A stretch of DNA of 64,000 nucleotides from CAZUTK01 sp964623265 (lineage in GTDB: Bacteria; Electryoneota; B3-LCP). Within the stretch, counting starts at the first letter, position 1; each line of letters starts with the position of its first letter. Position numbers and translations under genes: made by a program. The stretch spans positions 29,466-93,465 of the forward strand of contig CAZUTK010000001.1 in the NCBI GenBank assembly GCA_964623265.1, written 5' to 3'. The notes under the pieces were generated by a model. The model saw nothing but the letters and a program-made list of their open reading frames with translations. It made no database searches and was not told where the DNA came from. This document shows, piece after piece, positions 53,570 through 62,435 of this stretch.

Positions 53570-55021
53570 TCAGGTCCACGATCCGCATGCCTTTTTAAGT
53601 CTGATGAGCGCCTCTCCCGATCCGAAAAACTCGAGGATCGCACGTAATTCCGGACCCGTCGTTCTTCCAGTCAATGCCGCACGAAAAGGCATCCACAGAT
53701 CTTTGCCTTTGACTCCGATTGTTTTTCCGACATCACGCACAGCATTCAGCATCCTCTCTGCGTCCGCTTCGGACAATTCCTCCCAGCGCCTCGTGATCTC
53801 CGGGAGAATCATACGGGCGGTCGCAGATGCCAGCCAGTTCCTCGCCTCCTCATCCGGTTCCGCTTGGATGCGGGAAAACGGCTCGAGCAGCGCGGGCAGT
53901 TCATCCAACCTGCGGAGTTTCGCCTGGACGGAAAGCAGCAGATTCCGAAGGATCGGCGAAGGGACATCCGCAAACTCCGTTTGGCGCAAAAAAGGCCGGG
54001 CGCTCGCTTCCAGATCTGTAGGATCGAACCTCTTCAAGTGCTCCGCAGACAACCATTCCAATTTGACCGGATCGAAGACCGCACCGGTCTTACTCACGCG
54101 GGCGATGTCGAAATCCTGAATCAGTTCAGACAGCGTATAGAATTCTCGATCTTCCTTCGCGTGCCAGCCCAGCAACGCCAGGTAATTCGTCAGAGCCGCA
54201 GGGGGGATACCCCGTTGCAACCAGAGGCGCACCGATCCGGCTCCTTCGCGTTTGGAAAGCTTCTGTCGCTTCTCATTTAGAATCAGAGGCAAATGCGCGA
54301 ATTGCGGGGGATCCCATTCGAAGAACCGGTAGAGCAGAAGGTGCTTGGGGACAGAGGGCAACCATTCTTCACCGCGTATGACGTGCGTAATCTTCATCAG
54401 GTGGTCATCCACCACGTTCGCCAAGTGATAGGTTGGATATCCGTCGGATTTGAGCAGAACCTGATCATCCAGGTCCGCGCAGGGGAAATCAACATCACCC
54501 CAGACCAAATCATGGTGTGAAATTTCTCCTTCCAGCGGGACCATCAATCGCAACACGTGCGGTTCTTTTTTCATCCGTCGTTCCGCTTCTCCTCGTTCGA
54601 TCCTGCGGCAGACGTGATTGTGACCCGGCACTTCCTTCCGCGCTAATTCTTCTTCTCGGAGCTGTTGCAGTTTTTCCGGGCTGCAAAAACAGGGATAGGC
54701 ATGCCCGTTCGAAAGCAATTTCCGAGCGTGTTCCTGATAGATTTCCAGTCGCTGCGATTGGATGTAGGGACCGAACTCCCCCCCGCAATCCGGACCTTCA
54801 TCTGGGGTTAACCCGCAGGTTTGAAGGATCTCCAGGATTTCCCGGTGCGCATCCGGGAGGTTGCGCATCCGGTCTGTATCTTCGATGCGCAGAATAAACC
54901 GACCGCCGGTTTTGCGGGCGAAGAGGAAGTTATACAGCGCAGTACGCAGTCCGCCGACATGCAGGTCGCCGGTGGGGCTAGGCGCGAAACGAACGCGCGT
55001 TGGAGTGAATTTCTCATTCAT
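53570..55021 (-). CDS. gltX: Glutamate-tRNA ligase
   Basis: A 483-residue class I aminoacyl-tRNA synthetase. The HIGH motif is present as PSPTGDLHVGGLRTALYN and the KMSKS motif as KRQKLSKREG. The zinc-ribbon region (PCFCSPEKL) and the anticodon-binding C-terminal domain are also seen. It aminoacylates tRNA-Glu. It is the last-but-one gene of the minus-strand cluster; a weak terminator separates it from ispDF. Confidence 0.96.
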   Translation of the reverse strand: MNEKFTPTRVRFAPSPTGDLHVGGLRTALYNFLFARKTGGRFILRIEDTDRMRNLPDAHREILEILQTCGLTPDEGPDCGGEFGPYIQSQRLEIYQEHARKLLSNGHAYPCFCSPEKLQQLREEELARKEVPGHNHVCRRIERGEAERRMKKEPHVLRLMVPLEGEISHHDLVWGDVDFPCADLDDQVLLKSDGYPTYHLANVVDDHLMKITHVIRGEEWLPSVPKHLLLYRFFEWDPPQFAHLPLILNEKRQKLSKREGAGSVRLWLQRGIPPAALTNYLALLGWHAKEDREFYTLSELIQDFDIARVSKTGAVFDPVKLEWLSAEHLKRFDPTDLEASARPFLRQTEFADVPSPILRNLLLSVQAKLRRLDELPALLEPFSRIQAEPDEEARNWLASATARMILPEITRRWEELSEADAERMLNAVRDVGKTIGVKGKDLWMPFRAALTGRTTGPELRAILEFFGSGEALIRLKKACGSWT

Positions 55022-55061
55022 ATTCTTTAGACGATCAAAACGAGATGGAAGTCGCTGATTT

Positions 55062-55097
55062 TTAATGAAAATTATAAAGAAGGCTTTTAAGCCTTCT
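55062..55097 (-). terminator. Probable intrinsic terminator after ispDF
   Basis: On the minus strand AGAAGGC (plus-strand 55097-55091) and GCCTTCT (55084-55078) form a seven-base stem around a six-base loop, followed by the T-rich TTATAATTTT (55077-55068). The T-run is interrupted, so efficiency is uncertain. Confidence 0.5.
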
Positions 55098-55162
55098 GGT
55101 GACGGGCAAAAGAATCGGTTCGAAGAAAGCGCAGATTCCGATCTCGAGACAGCGGGCTTCCC

Positions 55163-56353
55163 TCACCTTTTCCATACTACAGAAACCACCGCGCGGCAAC
55201 TCACGCCTTCCCCGCGACCCTCGAAACCCATCCCCTCCGTGGTGGTCGCTTTGACGGATACCTGCGCCGCACGGATGTCCAGCGCCGCGGCGATATTCTG
55301 AATCATCGCCGGCCGGTGCGGAGCGATTTTCGGATTTTCCAGGATCAATGTCGCGTCCACATTGACGATGAGGAACCCCCGTTCGCGCAACATTTCCGCA
55401 ATCCGGGATAAAAGCAGGAGGCTGGAAACGCCCGCATACGCCGGATCGCTGTCCGGAAAATGCGCCCCAAGGTCTCCTAACGCCGCAGCTCCCAACAACC
55501 CATCGCCGATCGCGTGGCACAGCACGTCCGCGTCGGAATGTCCTAACAATCCACGTTCGTACGGGATCTGAACACCGCCCAGAATCAACTTCCGGCCGGC
55601 AGTCAAGCGGTGCGCGTCGAACCCTTCCCCGATGCGGACAGCATAAACGGATTTGGATGATAACAGCATCCGCCGGGCTCGCTCCAAATCCTGCGGTGTG
55701 GTGATTTTGAAATTATCCGGATCCCCGGCCGTGACTGCGATTCGCGCGCCGGGCAATTGTTCCACGTAGGCGGCGTCGTCCGTCCCGAAGAAACCGGTGG
55801 TCTGGGCGTGGTGCATCGCCTCTGCAATCACATCACGATGAAAACATTGCGGAGTCTGCGTGAGGATGTACTCCGATCGGTCCAGGGCTCCCCGAGACAG
55901 CGCATTCTGAGTTCGGCGCAAAGTGTCCGTCAAAGGAATGCCGGGGACGGCGCCGTGATTTCGATCCAGAGCCGCGAAAGCGGCGGTAATTAGGGTGGGT
56001 TTTACGAAAGGGCGTGCGGCATCGTGGATAGCGACTTGCCGGCAGGAAGACGGCAGCGCCGCCAACCCCGCGCGGACGGAATCAGGGCGCTGGGCGCCCC
56101 CCGGAACCACCGCGGTCACTTTGCCGCCCCCCCAGCGCCGAGCGATCTTTTCCGCCTGTTTCACCCAGGAGGAACCACAGACCAGCACAATGCTGTTTAT
56201 TGCGGGGTGATCAGCGAAAACCTGGAGGGCGTACGAGACCAGTGGACGTCGTCCCAGCAGTACCAGCGGTTTGGGGAGTTCGCCGCCCAACCGGATGCCG
56301 GCGCCGCCGGCGACAATCACAGCGGTATTGCTCCCCGGACGAATCGCATTCAT
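55163..56353 (-). CDS. ispDF: Bifunctional IspD/IspF of the MEP isoprenoid pathway
   Basis: A 396-residue fusion. Residues 1-235 are IspD, 2-C-methyl-D-erythritol 4-phosphate cytidylyltransferase (VIVAGGAGIRLGGELPKP nucleotide loop, IHDAARPF, TQTPQCF). Residues about 240-396 are IspF, MECDP synthase (RIGEGFDAHRL, LLGHSDADVLCHAIGDGLLGA with metal-binding Asp and His, and KATTTEGMGFEGRGEG). Step 3 (IspE) is not in the window. IspDF fusions occur in several phyla. It precedes gltX and follows queA after seven bases. Confidence 0.96.
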   Translation of the reverse strand: MNAIRPGSNTAVIVAGGAGIRLGGELPKPLVLLGRRPLVSYALQVFADHPAINSIVLVCGSSWVKQAEKIARRWGGGKVTAVVPGGAQRPDSVRAGLAALPSSCRQVAIHDAARPFVKPTLITAAFAALDRNHGAVPGIPLTDTLRRTQNALSRGALDRSEYILTQTPQCFHRDVIAEAMHHAQTTGFFGTDDAAYVEQLPGARIAVTAGDPDNFKITTPQDLERARRMLLSSKSVYAVRIGEGFDAHRLTAGRKLILGGVQIPYERGLLGHSDADVLCHAIGDGLLGAAALGDLGAHFPDSDPAYAGVSSLLLLSRIAEMLRERGFLIVNVDATLILENPKIAPHRPAMIQNIAAALDIRAAQVSVKATTTEGMGFEGRGEGVSCRAVVSVVWKR

Positions 56354-56360
56354 AATCGTC

Positions 56361-57389
56361 TCAGAGGATCAGCATGGCGTCGCCGTAACTATAGAACCGA
56401 TACTTCTTGCGGACGGCGTGGCGGTATGCTTTCATGATCAAGTCGTGATCAGCGAACGCGGAAACCAGCATCAACAAGGTAGAGCAGGGCAGATGGAAAT
56501 TGGTGATCAGACAATCCACGACTTTGAAATTATAAGGAGGGTATATGAACTTATCCGTCCAATTGGATTCGGCGCGCACGCCTCCGGTGAAGTTGGCGAC
56601 GGTCTCCAGCACGCGGGTGGTGGTCGTGCCGACGGCGAAGATTCTGCCGCCGTTTTCGATGACGCGGTTGATCGCATCCGCGGAATGGGGGCTGATCTCA
56701 AAATACTCCGAATCGAGTCGGTGACGGGTCAGATCTTCGACGACCACCGGCCGAAAAGTCCCCAATCCCACATGGAGAACGATGGGAATGATTTCCACCC
56801 CGCGAGCGCGGATCTTGTCCAGCAATTCCTGGGTGAAATGCAAACCCGCCGTGGGCGCCGCGACGGCTCCAGAAACCCGAGCATACACCGTTTGATACCG
56901 TTCTCGATCCTCGGGCCGAGGAGGTCGTTTGATATAGGGCGGCAGCGGCGGTTCCCCGAAGTTTTCAACGAGTTCGTGAAAGTTACCATTGCAGACGAAG
57001 CGCACCACCCTTCCTCCCGAGGTAGTATTGTCCACCACTTCGCACTGAACGTCATTCTGGAAATAAATGGTATTGCCGGTGCGGACCTTGCGCGCGGGTT
57101 TGACCAGCACTTCCCAGAGAGATCCGTTCAACTCCCTTAAAAGAAAGACTTCGATATCCGCGTCTGTTTTCTCCTTCTGCCCCCTCAGACGAGCTGGGAA
57201 TACCTTCGTTTCGTTGATGACCAGCGCGTCGCCGGGGTTGAAGAAATCCACAATTTCACAAAACCTGCTGTCATAAATGCGCCCGCTGGAACGATCCACG
57301 ACCATAAGTCTGGATTGGTCGCGCTGAGCGATCGGTTCCTGAGCGATCAATTTTTCAGGCACGCGGAATTTGAAATCGGAAAGTCGCAT
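56361..57389 (-). CDS. queA: S-adenosylmethionine:tRNA ribosyltransferase-isomerase
   Basis: A 342-residue QueA that makes epoxyqueuosine at the tRNA wobble base. Signatures: MRLSDFKFRVPEKLIAQEP, ALVINETKVFPARL, PTAGLHFTQELLDKIRARG and DCLITNFHLPCSTLLMLVSAFA. Start at 57389 with AAGGACG upstream. It ends 7 bases before ispDF. The pairing with ruvB, ruvA, ruvC and yebC is conserved across bacteria. Confidence 0.96.
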   Translation of the reverse strand: MRLSDFKFRVPEKLIAQEPIAQRDQSRLMVVDRSSGRIYDSRFCEIVDFFNPGDALVINETKVFPARLRGQKEKTDADIEVFLLRELNGSLWEVLVKPARKVRTGNTIYFQNDVQCEVVDNTTSGGRVVRFVCNGNFHELVENFGEPPLPPYIKRPPRPEDRERYQTVYARVSGAVAAPTAGLHFTQELLDKIRARGVEIIPIVLHVGLGTFRPVVVEDLTRHRLDSEYFEISPHSADAINRVIENGGRIFAVGTTTTRVLETVANFTGGVRAESNWTDKFIYPPYNFKVVDCLITNFHLPCSTLLMLVSAFADHDLIMKAYRHAVRKKYRFYSYGDAMLIL

Positions 57390-57498
57390 AATTCGTCCTT
57401 CTGAGTTTGGATATCCCACTATGAAGGTACCAATTCTGATGCCTCAACCGACTCATTACAAAGTTTTCCTGCAGTGGCTTTGATGATCCGATCCCTCG

Positions 57499-58431
57499 TC
57501 AAAGCAGATGCTGTTGCCCGCTTCGCTTGCCTGTTCGTCCGAAATATTCGAAGGCGCGCGCGGTGGCGCGTCTCCCTTTGGCAGTCCTCTCGAGAAACCC
57601 CTCCCGGATCAGAAAGGGTTCGTATAACTCCTCCAGAGTTTGCGCTTCCTCCCCCACTGTAATAGCCAGCGTCTTCAAGCCGACGGGACCGCCGCGATAT
57701 TTTTCCATCATGGCGAAGAGGATGCGTTTGTCCATCTCATCCAGCCCCAGCTTGTCCACTTCTAAAAGATCCAGCGCTTGATCCGCGATTTGCCGGTTGA
57801 CCGTTCCATCCCCCTTCACCTGAGCGACATCTCGGATGCGGCGCAGCAGCCGATTGGCGATGCGGGGTGTGCCGCGGGAACGACGCGCGATTTCCAGAGC
57901 GCCCTCTTCGTCTATGACCACCCCCATCTTCGCCGCGCTCTGCTTCACGATGATGCAGAGCTCATCCGGCGCGTAATAATCCAGACGTCCCACGACCCCG
58001 AACCGGGCGCGCAAGGGGGCCGTCAACAAGCCCGCGCGAGTCGTCGCGCCCACCAGAGTGAACGGCTGCAGTTTCAGCCGCACCGTCCGCGCCGCGGGGC
58101 CCTGGTCAATCATAATATCCAGGCGAAAGTCTTCCAACGCCGGATAAAGGTATTCTTCGACGTTGTGGGAGAGGCGGTGGATTTCGTCAATGAAAAGGAT
58201 ATCGCGGGATTTCAAGTTCGTCAGCAAACCTGCCAAATCCCCCGGACGATCGAGCACCGGACCGGAAGTCGTGCGGATGGTGACTCCCAGTTCTTGCGCC
58301 AGAACATGAGCCAGCGTGGTCTTGCCCAGCCCGGGCGGCCCATAGAAGAGGCAATGATCCAGAGCTTCACCCCGTTCTTTCGCCGCCTGGATGAATATGC
58401 GCAGGTTTTCCACCAGCTTCTGCTGCCCCAC
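57499..58431 (-). CDS. ruvB: Holliday junction helicase RuvB (N-terminus lacks a canonical start)
   Basis: A motor of the RuvABC branch-migration complex. Walker A GPPGLGKTTLAHVLA, Walker B IDEIHRL, sensor GATTRAGLLTAPLRARFG, arginine finger region and winged-helix C-terminus (EEAQTLEELYEPFLIREGFLERT) are intact. The listed GTG start leaves 310 residues and removes the conserved N-terminal strand. The same frame is open upstream to a TAA at 58681-58683 and encodes ERITAPSALQADADLDRSLR, then PTNLKEFVG, exactly the missing family start, yet contains no ATG, GTG or TTG. The true start must be a rare codon or depend on ruvA. Confidence 0.9.
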   Translation of the reverse strand: MGQQKLVENLRIFIQAAKERGEALDHCLFYGPPGLGKTTLAHVLAQELGVTIRTTSGPVLDRPGDLAGLLTNLKSRDILFIDEIHRLSHNVEEYLYPALEDFRLDIMIDQGPAARTVRLKLQPFTLVGATTRAGLLTAPLRARFGVVGRLDYYAPDELCIIVKQSAAKMGVVIDEEGALEIARRSRGTPRIANRLLRRIRDVAQVKGDGTVNRQIADQALDLLEVDKLGLDEMDKRILFAMMEKYRGGPVGLKTLAITVGEEAQTLEELYEPFLIREGFLERTAKGRRATARAFEYFGRTGKRSGQQHLL

Positions 58432-58652
58432 GAACTCCTTCAGATTCGTCGGACGCAGGGAACGATCCAGATCGGCATCCGCTTGCAGAGCGGACGGCGC
58501 CGTGATGCGTTCCTTCCACGAAGCGGTCGCTTCCGAGGCCGCCGTTAGGGGATTCTCATCGGGAAGGGGTTGCTTTTCACGAAGCGGTCGTTTCGGGTGA
58601 TCGGCGTTTTCTGGGACGTCTGTTCCGACGCGGCGACCCTTGCGCGGTGAAT

Positions 58653-59243
58653 TTACGGCGCTAATTTCTTCAATCCTGTTTTAATTAAGAATTCCAGTTC
58701 CGGATGCTCGTTTTCCCGAACGATTTCTTGCAGCGTCGCGCGCACGGTGTCGGGCGCAAAGCCAAGGTTCGTGAGCGCGGCGAAAGCCTGTTTCTGCACG
58801 GGATCCAAGGGTGTATCGTCAGAAGGCAGGCTGCGCAGCTCTTGATCCGTCAATCGCTCCTTCAGTTCGATCAGCAGACGCCGTGCGGTTTTAGGACCGA
58901 TGCCGGGGATCATCGTGAGCTGCTTCCAGTCTTCCGCCGCCAGGATCTGGATCAGTTCCTCCGGCTGCACTCCGGAGAGGATTTGCAACGCAAGCTTCGG
59001 TCCAATCCCCGTCACCTTCAAGAGCATTCGGAATAAATCCCGTTGGCTCTTCTGCCGAAAACCGTAGAGCTGAAAACCGTCGTCTTTAAAGTGGAGATGG
59101 GTCCAAAGCAGAACCTCGATACCATTCCCGCCGATCGAATCTTCATTCTGGGGAATGGACAACTCAAATCCCACGCCCTGAACGTCTAAAATCAGCCGTC
59201 CCGGCACAAAATCCACGACGCGACCGCGTAGAAAATGATACAT
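58653..59243 (-). CDS. ruvA: Holliday junction DNA helicase RuvA
   Basis: A 196-residue tetrameric DNA-binding subunit. OB-fold N-terminus (MYHFLRGRVVDFVPGRLILDV), two helix-hairpin-helix motifs (VTGIGPKLALQILSG and IPGIGPKTARRLLIELKERL), and a C-terminal domain that binds RuvB (QAFAALTNLGFAPDTVRATL). Its stop codon at 58653 lies inside the upstream-extended ruvB frame. Confidence 0.95.
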   Translation of the reverse strand: MYHFLRGRVVDFVPGRLILDVQGVGFELSIPQNEDSIGGNGIEVLLWTHLHFKDDGFQLYGFRQKSQRDLFRMLLKVTGIGPKLALQILSGVQPEELIQILAAEDWKQLTMIPGIGPKTARRLLIELKERLTDQELRSLPSDDTPLDPVQKQAFAALTNLGFAPDTVRATLQEIVRENEHPELEFLIKTGLKKLAP

Positions 59244-59291
59244 TTCCTTCTACCGCCGATTTACGAAGTCCGCATCCATCCGCCCCTGCGA

Positions 59292-59813
59292 TCAGCGGGG
59301 ATGTCCGAACGGCATCTCTCCGGAAGCCGCGTTCTGCCCGAAGGTGAAGGCATGACAGAGAGCCACGGCGAGGGCATCGGAGCAGTCCAGAGCTCGAGGC
59401 AACGAAGCGACTTTCAGAATCTGCTCCACCAGATGCCGGACTTGCTCTTTGCTCGCCATTCCGTTTCCCACAACCGCCTGCTTGATTCGCGCCGGCGGAT
59501 AGAGCCGTGCGGGGATGGAACTACGAGCGGCGGCCAGCAAAGCGGCTCCCCGCGCTTGTCCGGTCTTGAACGCAGTTTGAACGTTGGTTCCGAAAAACTG
59601 ATCTTCCACCGCCATGACTTCGCATTCCATTTCGCGAATGATCGTCATGAGGTCTTCATGAAGGTGAAGGAGTCGTTGGGATAAATCGGATCCCGGTGGT
59701 CTGATAATCTGCGAATGAATATAAGTAAACTCGTCGTTCGGGTGCCGATCACCAGCTTGAATGACGCCGACTCCGGTCACAACCAAGCCGGGATCTACAC
59801 CGATGATGCGCAT
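59292..59813 (-). CDS. ruvC: Crossover junction endonuclease RuvC
   Basis: A 173-residue Holliday-junction resolvase. Catalytic Asp in RIIGVDPGLVVTG and Glu in AVEDQFFGTNVQTAFK, with the later acidic residues in DCSDALAVALCHA. It starts three bases after yebC and is followed by ruvA after 48 bases. Confidence 0.95.
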   Translation of the reverse strand: MRIIGVDPGLVVTGVGVIQAGDRHPNDEFTYIHSQIIRPPGSDLSQRLLHLHEDLMTIIREMECEVMAVEDQFFGTNVQTAFKTGQARGAALLAAARSSIPARLYPPARIKQAVVGNGMASKEQVRHLVEQILKVASLPRALDCSDALAVALCHAFTFGQNAASGEMPFGHPR

Positions 59814-59816
59814 GCT

Positions 59817-60563
59817 TCACCCGGCGGATTTCATCAATTCTTCATCAATATCAAAATTGGAGTAGATCTGCTGCACGTCATCGTGATCCTCCAGCTCTTC
59901 CATCAGCTTCAACAGAGCTTCGGCTTGCGCCCCTTCCACGCGCACCGTAGATTGCGGGATCATGCTGATTTCCGCGGATACCAGCGGAATTTTCGCTTCC
60001 TCCAGCACTTTGCGGACTTTTTCCAGTTCTTCCGGTTCGCAGACCACTTCGAAAACGTCCTCCTCCCTGCGGATGTCATCCACGCCTAAATCCAAGAGCA
60101 ATTCCAGAAGCTGATCCTCTGTGACATTCGCCGCGGTGACGGTGACGAGCCCGCGGCGGTCGAACATCCAGTTGACGGAACCGGTGGCGCCCAAAGACCC
60201 CCCGCGTTTGTTGAGCAAGTGGCGGATCTCGCTGACAGTGCGGTTGCGGTTGTCCGTCAAGGTGTTGATCAGGAGGGCGACTCCGCCGGGACCGTAGCCT
60301 TCGTAAGCGACTTCCTCGTACACCGTTCCCGGCAATTCGCCCGTCCCTTTCTTGATCGCCCGTTCGATGTTCGCAGCCGGCATATTGGCGGCTTTGGCGG
60401 CGAGAATCGCAGTCCTCAATCGAGGATTCCCGCTCTCATCACCGCCTCCAATCCGGGCGGCGATGGTCAATTCCTTGATCAGTTTGGTGAAGACTTTGCC
60501 GCGGGCGGCGTCCGTCTTTTCTTTTTTGCGACGGATGGTCGCCCACTTGGAATGACCGGACAT
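59817..60563 (-). CDS. yebC: YebC/PmpR-family regulator (TACO1 homologue)
   Basis: A 248-residue protein beginning MSGHSKWATIRRKKEKTDAARGKVFTKLIKEL, the diagnostic YebC N-terminus, with IRHLLNKRGGSLGATGSVNWMFDRRG and a C-terminal EDHDDVQQIYSNFDI. Members are linked to ribosome function at poly-proline or to transcription. It heads the yebC-ruvC-ruvA-ruvB-queA cluster. Confidence 0.95.
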   Translation of the reverse strand: MSGHSKWATIRRKKEKTDAARGKVFTKLIKELTIAARIGGGDESGNPRLRTAILAAKAANMPAANIERAIKKGTGELPGTVYEEVAYEGYGPGGVALLINTLTDNRNRTVSEIRHLLNKRGGSLGATGSVNWMFDRRGLVTVTAANVTEDQLLELLLDLGVDDIRREEDVFEVVCEPEELEKVRKVLEEAKIPLVSAEISMIPQSTVRVEGAQAEALLKLMEELEDHDDVQQIYSNFDIDEELMKSAG

Positions 60564-61014
60564 GAAACGTCAGCTCCTTTCTTCGGTCGGATGCAAGATC
60601 GTGCGGCTCTGCGCGCCCGATTCAAAGTCCCAATGCAATGAAATAATATAAGAAAAAAATGATCGAGATTCAAGTGAAATGTGAGCTGGAATCGTTTTAA
60701 TGCGTGAATCTGCAGCGTCTTAAAAACAGACAATCTCGGTTTTCCGCTTGCGGATCCGGCATAACCGCTTAAAATTCCTTGCTTTGTTTCTTTTAAAATA
60801 ATTGGATTTTACCTTGACTAAATGATTTTTCTTGTTTATATTTTGCAAAATTTTGGATCCAGCCAATATTTTAGCGGCTCCAGCGTATAATGCATTCTGA
60901 GAAGCGGTTCACAAACAAATCCCATATAGATACCGGATCCGAAATCCCGAGATTTATCTTCAGAAACAGAGAGTTTCACAAATCAATCAATCGTTAGGTT
61001 ATCAGGAGGTTCAA
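60564..61014. other. Intergenic region with the promoter and leader of the barrel gene
   Basis: The 451 bases between yebC and the barrel-like gene hold no recognised gene. The segment 60771-60860 is strongly AT-rich and contains the promoter described separately. A leader of about 165 bases then precedes the ATG at 61015, with AGGAGG six bases before it. No known riboswitch fold was recognised in the leader. Confidence 0.7.
60814..60842 (+). promoter_or_regulatory. Sigma-70 promoter of the barrel-like gene
   Basis: TTGACT (60814-60819), a 17-base spacer and TATATT (60837-60842) are close to consensus and lie in the AT-rich spacer upstream of the gene at 61015. The start near 60849 leaves a long leader of about 165 bases. 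Confidence 0.7.
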
Positions 61015-62172
61015 ATGAGAAAATTACTCTTCAGTGCGCTGGTCTTCACGCTGATCTTCGCCCTATCGAGCTGGGCGACAGAAACGCGGGTCATCACTCT
61101 GGGGAATGCGAACAACATCGTCATGGATGACTACAACATCTTCCTTTATCCATCCGTGATCACGATGTATCGCTACCTGGCTGCGGGTGAAGTTGCGTCC
61201 TCTTCGTATTATCCGGAATCTAACTCCCTCACTTACGCAGATTATCTCTACCGCGTCGGAGCTCACTACAGCTTCGGGGAAGACAAGGGCGTGGTGGGTA
61301 TGTATGTGGATCGGATGGGGATGGATCTCCCCCCAGGCGCACCGGACGTTACTGGCGACGGAACGGTGGACAGCCGCCTCAAGATGTTCTACGGACGCCC
61401 CTTCGGCGACACGGACTTCGGAATGATGCTGGACATCTATCACGATTCCTACAAGCGTGACGGCGACAACGCCGACAAAACAGAAAAGGCGAACACGGCT
61501 CTGGGGATCAAATTAGGTCTGACTTTGAATAAGTCGCTGGATATCGCCGCCGGCATCGGCTTCGCCACCTGGACCAACAAAGGCACTGATGGTAATGACG
61601 TAACGAAGCCCGAATCCAATATGCAGATCAACCTGGACGGGCGCTATTGGTACGAGTACAGTGATATGGTGTACTTCATCCCCCATCTGGGCTTCATGTA
61701 TGGCATGTCCGGGTACAAAGTCGGTGACAGCAGCACCAAGTGGAACAGCATGGAACTCAATCTGGGCTGGGGCACCAATATCCGCCCGGAAGAGCACATT
61801 TTGCTGCTGTTCGATCTAGGCATTATGTACAGCACCACGACCGAGAAAAATTCGGTGGAACTGAAAGACACCGATATGCATCTGCCGTACTATCGGATCG
61901 GTCTGGAAGGCTACGTCACCAAGTGGTGGACGCTTCGTCTGGGCGCAGAAAAGTCCTGGGACAACCTGAGCTATGACGAGACGGAAGACATCAGTGATAA
62001 ATACGGAGCAACTTCGACCAGCACCTATCTTGGCTCCGGTTTCACGTTCGGCAATCTGACTCTGGACGCCTGGTTGGATCCCAATTTCGTCCTGAACGGT
62101 CCGAATTTCGTTTCCGGGTATAACGGCGATCTCGCCGGTATGGCATCCATCAAGTACACCTGGGGCGAATAA
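61015..62172 (+). CDS. Outer-membrane beta-barrel-like protein
   Basis: A 385-residue exported protein. Signal peptide MRKLLFSALVFTLIFALSSWA. The remainder has alternating hydrophobic and polar residues with many aromatic belts (YRVGAHYSF, WTNKGTDGND, WYEYSDMVYFIPHLGFMYGMSGY), ending IKYTWGE with an aromatic near the C-terminus. This is the pattern of a large barrel, probably a porin-like outer membrane protein. AGGAGG precedes the ATG; the promoter and terminator are both strong, consistent with high expression. Pore size or substrate not predictable. Confidence 0.75.
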   Translation: MRKLLFSALVFTLIFALSSWATETRVITLGNANNIVMDDYNIFLYPSVITMYRYLAAGEVASSSYYPESNSLTYADYLYRVGAHYSFGEDKGVVGMYVDRMGMDLPPGAPDVTGDGTVDSRLKMFYGRPFGDTDFGMMLDIYHDSYKRDGDNADKTEKANTALGIKLGLTLNKSLDIAAGIGFATWTNKGTDGNDVTKPESNMQINLDGRYWYEYSDMVYFIPHLGFMYGMSGYKVGDSSTKWNSMELNLGWGTNIRPEEHILLLFDLGIMYSTTTEKNSVELKDTDMHLPYYRIGLEGYVTKWWTLRLGAEKSWDNLSYDETEDISDKYGATSTSTYLGSGFTFGNLTLDAWLDPNFVLNGPNFVSGYNGDLAGMASIKYTWGE

Positions 62173-62194
62173 TCGAATCCTCTGAATCCCTATC

Positions 62195-62227
62195 CCCCGG
62201 ATCTCCGTCAGGAGATCCGGGGTTTTT
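62195..62227 (+). terminator. Strong intrinsic terminator after the barrel-like gene
   Basis: A perfect 12-base stem (CCCCGGATCTCC, 62195-62206, with GGAGATCCGGGG, 62211-62222) closes a GTCA loop and is followed by TTTTT (62223-62227). Confidence 0.92.
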
Positions 62228-62324
62228 ACTCAATGGAATTGCGGCATCACCCAGCGAACGGAATATCGGACCCCGCCGCACGCCGCAACGGCACCTATAA
62301 CATAAATCTGGCGAAGGTTTCCCA

Positions 62325-62353
62325 TTGAATTAGTAAAAATTTTCCTTTAATTT
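62325..62353 (+). promoter_or_regulatory. Possible promoter for the ModA-like lipoprotein gene
   Basis: TTGAAT (62325-62330) and TAATTT (62348-62353) are 17 bases apart in an AT-rich spacer, about 80 bases before the ATG. Match to consensus is moderate. Confidence 0.35.
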
Positions 62354-62435
62354 TTCCCTGAGCCATTGTATATTACTCTTCCAATTGCAGTCCAGATCTG
62401 CACGCATCAAATAGCATAAAACGGGTATCATACCA

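Noticed and set aside
58653..58680. Programmed -1 frameshift linking RuvA to RuvB as a fusion
   Set aside because: The end of ruvA (GAAGAAATTAG) has no canonical X-XXY-YYZ slippery heptamer; kept only as one possible explanation for the ruvB start.
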